Positions 59,267-64,000 of a stretch of 64,000 nt of DNA are shown in pieces. The notes under the pieces were generated by a model. It saw only the letters and a program-made list of their open reading frames with translations, ran no database searches and was not told the DNA's origin. The stretch's first letter is position 1; each line of letters opens with the position of its first letter. The DNA is from Bacillus sp. OK048 (lineage in GTDB: Bacteria; Bacillota; Bacilli; Bacillales; Cytobacillaceae). Location: assembly GCF_900103525.1 (NCBI RefSeq), contig NZ_FNHN01000002.1:372001-436000 (forward strand), written 5' to 3'. The position numbers and the translations under genes were made by a program.

Positions 59267-61681
59267 TTACCCTCTCAATACTGCCCCAGCTTGATTTTTC
59301 AAAGCTTCGAGTACTTGAGTGTGGACTTTTGTTACTTCTTCATCTGTTAACGTGCGTTCTGGATCCATATATTTCAATGAGTAGGCAATGGATTTTTTGC
59401 CTTCCTCCATCCGGTCACCTTCGTATAGGTCAAAGACATGTACTTCTTTTAAAAGCTGTCCACCAGCAGTTTGAATAATATCCTTCAGCTTGCCTGAAAC
59501 TGTTTCTTTATCCACTACTAGAGCGATATCTCTAGTAATCGAAGGGAAACGTGGAATTGCTTCATATCTGAGTGGCGCTGCAACAACTTCAAGGACCGTT
59601 TTCAAGGATAGCTCAAATACATAGCTGTCCTTCAAATCAAGATCTTTTTGCATGGTTGGATGCACTTGACCGACGAAGCCGATTCGTTCACCATTTAAGT
59701 GAATTTCTGCCGTCCGTCCTGGGTGCATGTTATCCACTATAGCTTGAACATAGGTCACACTTTCAGTTAGACCTAGTTTTAAAAACAATCCTTCTAATAT
59801 ACCTTTTATAACATAAAAGTCGACTGGCTTTTTCTCACCCTGCCAAGAATGACTGTGCCATAAACCTGTAATCGCACCAGCTAAATGTTCCTCTTCTTCA
59901 GGTAACACTTCAGTTCCATTGGCTAAAAATACTGCACCTGTCTCATACACAGCGAGGCTGTCGTTTTGACGGGCACTGTTGTATTTTAGTACTTCCAATA
60001 GCTGCGGCATAATGCTTAGACGTAGAATACTGCGGTCCTCACTCATTGGCATCGCTAAACGAATGTAATCTCGCTTCTCAAGTGCGAATTGGGCAGCCTT
60101 TTCTTCACTTGTTAATGAATAGGTTACCGCTTGATACAAGCCTGCACCTTCGAGATAGCGGCGAACAAGACGACGTTTTTCCTGATAAGCAGATAACTTT
60201 CCTGGTGTGGCTTCCCCGATTGGCAATGTTTTTGGAATGTTGTCGTAACCATATAAACGTGCCACTTCTTCAATTAAATCTTCCTCAATTTTGATGTCGC
60301 CGCGGCGTGTTGGAGCAGTAACCGTAATAGTTTCATCTTCACTGCTTACCGTAAACTGAAGGCGGTCGAAAATTGCTTCAACATCACCAACTGTTAGGTT
60401 TGTGCCAATTACGCTATTTATTTTTTCCAAAGTAACAGAAACGACAGCTGGTTCAACAGTTAGGGTATCCACTTCGGAACTACCTTCTAAAACTTCACCG
60501 CCAGCGTATTTCGCCATCAAGTATGCAGCACGTTCTCCAGCAGCACGAACACGATTTGGATCGACACCCTTTTCAAAACGAGCACTTGCTTCACTTCTTA
60601 AGCCATGGTCTTTTGAAGCCTTCCTTACAGTACCACCAGTAAAATAAGCTGCTTCCAATAAAACAGTTGTTGTATCAGAAGTTACCTCTGAATTTGCACC
60701 GCCCATTACACCCGCTAATGCAACAGGTTCTGTTCCATTGGTAATCACTAAGTGGTCAGAGGTTAAGGTACGCTCTGCATCATCAAGAGTTACGAATTTC
60801 TCTCCATCATGTGCACGGCGAATAAGGATTTCTTTTGACCCTAAACGATCATAGTCAAATGCATGCAGCGGCTGGCCATATTCTAATAAAATATAGTTGG
60901 TAATATCGACGACATTGTTGTGTGGACGAATTCCTGCTGACATTAGTCTTGTTTGCATCCATAATGGTGCTGGACCGATTTTTACATTTTTAATGACCTT
61001 TGCAGCATATAAAGGATTATCCTCATTTGCTTCAACTTTTACTGTAATATAGTCTGTCGCTTTTTCATTGACAGGCTGAAGGTCGATTTCTGGCAACTTT
61101 ACATCACGGCCAAGAATCGCAGCAACTTCATAAGCAACACCGAGCATGCTCAAGCAATCCGCACGGTTAGGTGTTAGACCAAGTTCAAGGACTTCATCGT
61201 CACGGTTTAATAGTGCGATTGCGTCACTGCCAACCTCTGCATCTTGAGGGAAAACAAAGATTCCTTCAGAATACTCTTTCGGGACAATCTTCGCTTCCAT
61301 ACCAAGCTCGGTTAGAGAACAGATCATTCCATTTGACTCTTCGCCGCGAAGTTTTGCACGCTTAATTTTAAAATTACCTGGTAGTACGGCGCCAACCGTT
61401 GCCACAGCTACCTTTTGCCCTTGTGCGACATTTGGTGCACCGCAAATAATTTGAACAGGTTCTCCCTGACCGATATCCACCTGACATTTACTTAACTTAT
61501 CAGCGTTAGGATGCTGTACACGTTCAATCACATGACCAACAACTACACCTGTAATTCCTTCGTTGAGGACGTCTACGCCTTCCACTTCAATTCCGCTTTT
61601 TGTAATTTTTTCAGCTAATTCATCAGCTGTTACTCCGGATAAGTCTACATAATCCTGGAGCCATTTATATGAAACCAACAT
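59267..61681 (-). CDS. pheT: phenylalanyl-tRNA synthetase beta chain
   Basis: 804 residues. N-terminal tRNA-binding (EMAP-like) domain (about 40-150), B3/B4 editing domain, B5 domain, the class II-like core and the C-terminal ferredoxin-like anticodon domain ([20 protein letters not shown]). Second gene of pheST. Its ribosome site AGGGGG directly abuts a dispersed repeat element in the pheS-pheT gap. Confidence 0.97.
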   Translation of the reverse strand: MLVSYKWLQDYVDLSGVTADELAEKITKSGIEVEGVDVLNEGITGVVVGHVIERVQHPNADKLSKCQVDIGQGEPVQIICGAPNVAQGQKVAVATVGAVLPGNFKIKRAKLRGEESNGMICSLTELGMEAKIVPKEYSEGIFVFPQDAEVGSDAIALLNRDDEVLELGLTPNRADCLSMLGVAYEVAAILGRDVKLPEIDLQPVNEKATDYITVKVEANEDNPLYAAKVIKNVKIGPAPLWMQTRLMSAGIRPHNNVVDITNYILLEYGQPLHAFDYDRLGSKEILIRRAHDGEKFVTLDDAERTLTSDHLVITNGTEPVALAGVMGGANSEVTSDTTTVLLEAAYFTGGTVRKASKDHGLRSEASARFEKGVDPNRVRAAGERAAYLMAKYAGGEVLEGSSEVDTLTVEPAVVSVTLEKINSVIGTNLTVGDVEAIFDRLQFTVSSEDETITVTAPTRRGDIKIEEDLIEEVARLYGYDNIPKTLPIGEATPGKLSAYQEKRRLVRRYLEGAGLYQAVTYSLTSEEKAAQFALEKRDYIRLAMPMSEDRSILRLSIMPQLLEVLKYNSARQNDSLAVYETGAVFLANGTEVLPEEEEHLAGAITGLWHSHSWQGEKKPVDFYVIKGILEGLFLKLGLTESVTYVQAIVDNMHPGRTAEIHLNGERIGFVGQVHPTMQKDLDLKDSYVFELSLKTVLEVVAAPLRYEAIPRFPSITRDIALVVDKETVSGKLKDIIQTAGGQLLKEVHVFDLYEGDRMEEGKKSIAYSLKYMDPERTLTDEEVTKVHTQVLEALKNQAGAVLRG

Positions 61682-61697
61682 TTCGGTTACCCCCTAT

Positions 61698-61816
61698 ATC
61701 TAGCTGCATCGCCTAGGGGCTCGGGTCATAAGCCAATCCGTCAAGAAGGTTAAAGAACAACCTTCATGCCGGCTCGTCTTATGCCTGTCGCCCCTGGGCA
61801 AGGCGCTTCCGCTTTT
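61698..61816 (-). repeat. dispersed structured element filling the pheS-pheT gap
   Basis: 119 bases on the minus strand starting AAAAGCGGAAGCGCC and ending GCGATGCAGCTAGATA. Nested stems: CAGGGGC / GCCCCTA, CATAAG / CTTATG and GAAGGTT / AACCTTC, so the whole element can fold into one long hairpin. Same ends as the element at 46.7 kb. It fills the gap exactly: 4 bases after the pheS stop and ending at the pheT ribosome site, so it must be in the pheST mRNA. Confidence 0.75.
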
Positions 61817-61820
61817 AAAT

Positions 61821-62858
61821 CTATTCATGTTTAGAAAATTGTTTTAAGAAACGTACATCGTTTGTATAGAAATGACGAATATCGTCGACTCCGTATTTCA
61901 ACATCGCTATTCGCTCTGGTCCCATACCGAAAGCAAATCCAGTGTATTTTTTAGAATCATAGCCAGCCATTTCAAGGACGTTTGGATGGACCATTCCTGC
62001 TCCCAGAATTTCAATCCAGCCTGTTTTCTTACAAACGTTACAGCCGTGTCCGCCGCAAATCATACAGGAAATGTCCATTTCAACAGATGGTTCTGTGAAT
62101 GGAAAGAAACTTGGGCGCAATCTGATTTCACGATCTTCACCAAACATTTTCTTCGCAAAAATCTCTAATGTCCCATGAAGGTCGCTCATGCGGATGTTTT
62201 CACCAACGACAAGTCCTTCAATTTGCATGAACTGGTGAGAGTGTGTCGCATCATCATTATCGCGGCGGTATACTTTACCTGGACAGATAATTTTGATTGG
62301 ACCTTTCGCCTTATTATTTTCCATCGTTCTTGCCTGAACAGGTGATGTATGTGTGCGGAGTAAGATCTCATCTGTAATATAAAATGAATCCTGCATATCA
62401 CGGGCTGGGTGGCCTTTTGGTAAGTTTAGCGCTTCAAAGTTATAATAATCCTGCTCCACTTCGGGTCCTTCAGCTACCTGATAGCCCATTCCAATAAATA
62501 AATCTTCAATTTCTTCAATAATTCTTGTTAACGGATGGTGATTCCCAACCTTAACAGGTCTTCCAGGGAGGGTAACATCAATCGATTCAGAAGCTAGTTT
62601 TTCTAAAACAGCTACTTCCTCTAAGCCCTTCTGCTTTGCTTCTAGTGTGGTAGCAATTGCCTCACGGACTTCATTTCCGAGTGCTCCCATAATTGGGCGT
62701 TCTTCTGCGGAAAGCTTACCCATTCCACGCAGCACCTCTGTGATCGGTCCTTTTTTTCCTAAATAGGCAACACGAATGTCATTCAATTCTTTCAAGCTTT
62801 GTGACTGCTCAATTTTTTGAATCGCTTCGCGCTGCAATTCCTTTAATTTTTCTTGCAT
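61821..62858 (-). CDS. pheS: phenylalanyl-tRNA synthetase alpha chain
   Basis: 345 residues from ATG 62858 ([20 protein letters not shown]), with AAGGAGG upstream. N-terminal coiled coil binds tRNA. Class II core with motif 2 ([20 protein letters not shown]), [14 protein letters not shown] and motif 3 ([17 protein letters not shown]). Controlled by the T-box leader upstream. Confidence 0.98.
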   Translation of the reverse strand: MQEKLKELQREAIQKIEQSQSLKELNDIRVAYLGKKGPITEVLRGMGKLSAEERPIMGALGNEVREAIATTLEAKQKGLEEVAVLEKLASESIDVTLPGRPVKVGNHHPLTRIIEEIEDLFIGMGYQVAEGPEVEQDYYNFEALNLPKGHPARDMQDSFYITDEILLRTHTSPVQARTMENNKAKGPIKIICPGKVYRRDNDDATHSHQFMQIEGLVVGENIRMSDLHGTLEIFAKKMFGEDREIRLRPSFFPFTEPSVEMDISCMICGGHGCNVCKKTGWIEILGAGMVHPNVLEMAGYDSKKYTGFAFGMGPERIAMLKYGVDDIRHFYTNDVRFLKQFSKHE

Positions 62859-62897
62859 TTGGATTTCCTCCTTAAATTTGATTTCGAATGAAAACAA

Positions 62898-63135
62898 AAA
62901 AACCCCATCCCTGGAAAGGGACGAGGTTTATAGTCGCGGTACCACCCTTGTAAACACGGTATGTATAAAACATAAGTGTTCGCTTCATTCGGATAACGGC
63001 ATCAGCCGGGGTATCTTTACATTTCATTTAGAAATGGTCCCGATACCAACTCAGGAGGTGAACTTCACTTATCGTTTCCATAAAAGTGCTTTCAGTCACG
63101 GCACTTTCTCCCTAAATGGTCTTTGATAAGATACT
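62898..63135 (-). promoter_or_regulatory. T-box leader of pheST
   Basis: Minus strand T-box signature GGGTGGTACCGCG (62935-62947), followed by a terminator whose arms lie at 62901-62910 and 62917-62927 and a T-run. In the Stem I region AGTGAAGTTCACC at about 63058-63070 gives TTC (phenylalanine) at 63061-63063 in the specifier position. The specifier assignment is a hand fold. Confidence 0.9.
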
Positions 63136-63217
63136 TTTCTCCGTCATCGTTTTTGGTATTTTTCAATAATGTAAATTATTATATAATACTTTACCAGAGG
63201 TTTCAAATAAGTATGGA

Positions 63218-63967
63218 CTATTTTTTCAAAAAATATAACAAGATGCCTGTTGCTACCGCAACATTAAGTGATTCACTTTTTCCATATATCGGAATATATA
63301 GGTTTGCATCCGTTTTAGTAAGCAGCTCTTTGTTGACGCCATTCCCTTCGTTGCCAACTAGTAATGCAAACTTTTCCTTTGTTGAAATATCAGTGTATGC
63401 AGCCGCCCCTTCAAGTGCTGTACCGTAAACGGAAATATTTTTTTCCTTTAGCTGGCCCAGCCATTCATGGAGGTCACCGGTTATAATCGGCAGGTGAAAA
63501 TGACTGCCCTGTGCAGAGCGGAGTACCTTTCCATTATAGACATCCACACTTCCCTTTCCGACCACTACTGCGTCAATCCCAGCTGCATCCGCTGTGCGAA
63601 TCATTGTTCCTAGATTGCCTGGGTCTTGTACAGCATCAATTAATAGATACGTTTTCGCATTTGGTTTTTCCAATTGCAGCTGTTTGCAAACGGCGTAAAT
63701 TCCTTGCGGTGCCTCAGTATCTGAAAGTGAGTTTGATATTTCTTCTGTGACTATCGTAACTGGAATTTCTCTAGAATCCCAGCGGTGTGGAAGTTCAGTT
63801 TTATCAGAAACGATGATTTCAATGACACTTTCACTGTGTTTTAATGCTTCTTCTACTAAATGAAATCCTTCCACCAAAAAAGTTCCTGATTTATCACGTT
63901 CTTTTTTCGTTAAGAGTTTTTTCCATTGTTTTACTTTTGGATTCTGTATGGATTCAATATGCTTCAA
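63218..63967 (-). CDS. ysgA: SpoU/TrmH-family RNA methyltransferase (YsgA)
   Basis: 249 residues from TTG 63967 (LKHIESIQNPKVKQWKKLLT), chosen because AGGAG lies 7 bases upstream and YsgA proteins begin at this point; an ATG five codons upstream overlaps the ribosome site. N-terminal substrate domain, then the SPOUT knot with DAVQDPGNLGTMIRTADAAG, LVGNEGNGV and IPIYGKSESLNVAVATGILL. Likely 2'-O-methylates rRNA or tRNA with SAM. Confidence 0.93.
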   Translation of the reverse strand: MKHIESIQNPKVKQWKKLLTKKERDKSGTFLVEGFHLVEEALKHSESVIEIIVSDKTELPHRWDSREIPVTIVTEEISNSLSDTEAPQGIYAVCKQLQLEKPNAKTYLLIDAVQDPGNLGTMIRTADAAGIDAVVVGKGSVDVYNGKVLRSAQGSHFHLPIITGDLHEWLGQLKEKNISVYGTALEGAAAYTDISTKEKFALLVGNEGNGVNKELLTKTDANLYIPIYGKSESLNVAVATGILLYFLKK

Positions 63968-64000
63968 GTTTGTTCTCCTCAAGTGTTTTTACTCATTATA

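Overview
The window comes from an AT-rich chromosome of an endospore-forming Firmicute, almost certainly a Bacillaceae species. The evidence is the Bacillus subtilis-like gene order (hemAXCDBL, ysxC-lonA-lonB-clpX-tig, sdhCAB, gerE-ysmB-racE-gerM-rph-ysnA-ysnB, uvrC-lysC-yslB, lcfA-fadR-fadB-etfB-etfA, mutSB-polX-yshB-zapA-rnhC, pheST-ysgA) and the sporulation genes spoVID, ysxE, gerE and gerM. A genus close to Neobacillus or Cytobacillus is a guess. Most genes lie on the minus strand. Exceptions are a small membrane-protein gene at 8.1 kb, a LiaI/LiaF-like gene at 18.1 kb, yslB and rnhC.

Layout. 1-1.6 kb: start of a minor type IV prepilin operon that runs off the left edge. 1.8-7.9 kb: a membrane GAF-GGDEF diguanylate cyclase, folC, and valS with a T-box leader. 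8-10.5 kb: spore coat genes ysxE and spoVID. 10.6-11.6 kb: a long non-coding block of tandem 52-bp and 51-bp repeats. 11.7-17.9 kb: the tetrapyrrole operon. 19-28.2 kb: engB, two Lon proteases, clpX, trigger factor and a TPR protein. 28.3-33.9 kb: tRNA-Arg and the ysnB-to-gerE block. 34-38.3 kb: an accessory insertion between gerE and sdhB, made of a secreted family 3 glycoside hydrolase with an LPNTA sorting signal and two class D-like sortases, one on each side. 38.4-42.7 kb: sdhCAB and yslB. 42.8-46.6 kb: lysC under a lysine riboswitch, uvrC and trxA. 47-52.8 kb: the fatty-acid beta-oxidation and ETF block with a perfect FadR box, plus a 26-residue ORF behind yshE. 52.8-64 kb: mutS2, polX, yshB, zapA, rnhC, then pheST (T-box leader) and a SpoU rRNA methylase.

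Most genes are housekeeping. The unusual content is between genes. Five separate intergenic regions carry tandem arrays whose unit is 51 or 52 bp although the sequences differ between most of them; four of the six array types show a short inverted repeat (hairpin) inside the unit. Two of these arrays (10.7 and 38.4 kb) are plainly one family. A second class is a dispersed GC-richer element beginning AAAAGCGGAAGCGCC. It occurs twice, once filling the pheS-pheT intergenic space. The sortase/glycosidase cassette shows a nearly identical DNA tract shared by its two sortase genes, which suggests recent gene conversion.
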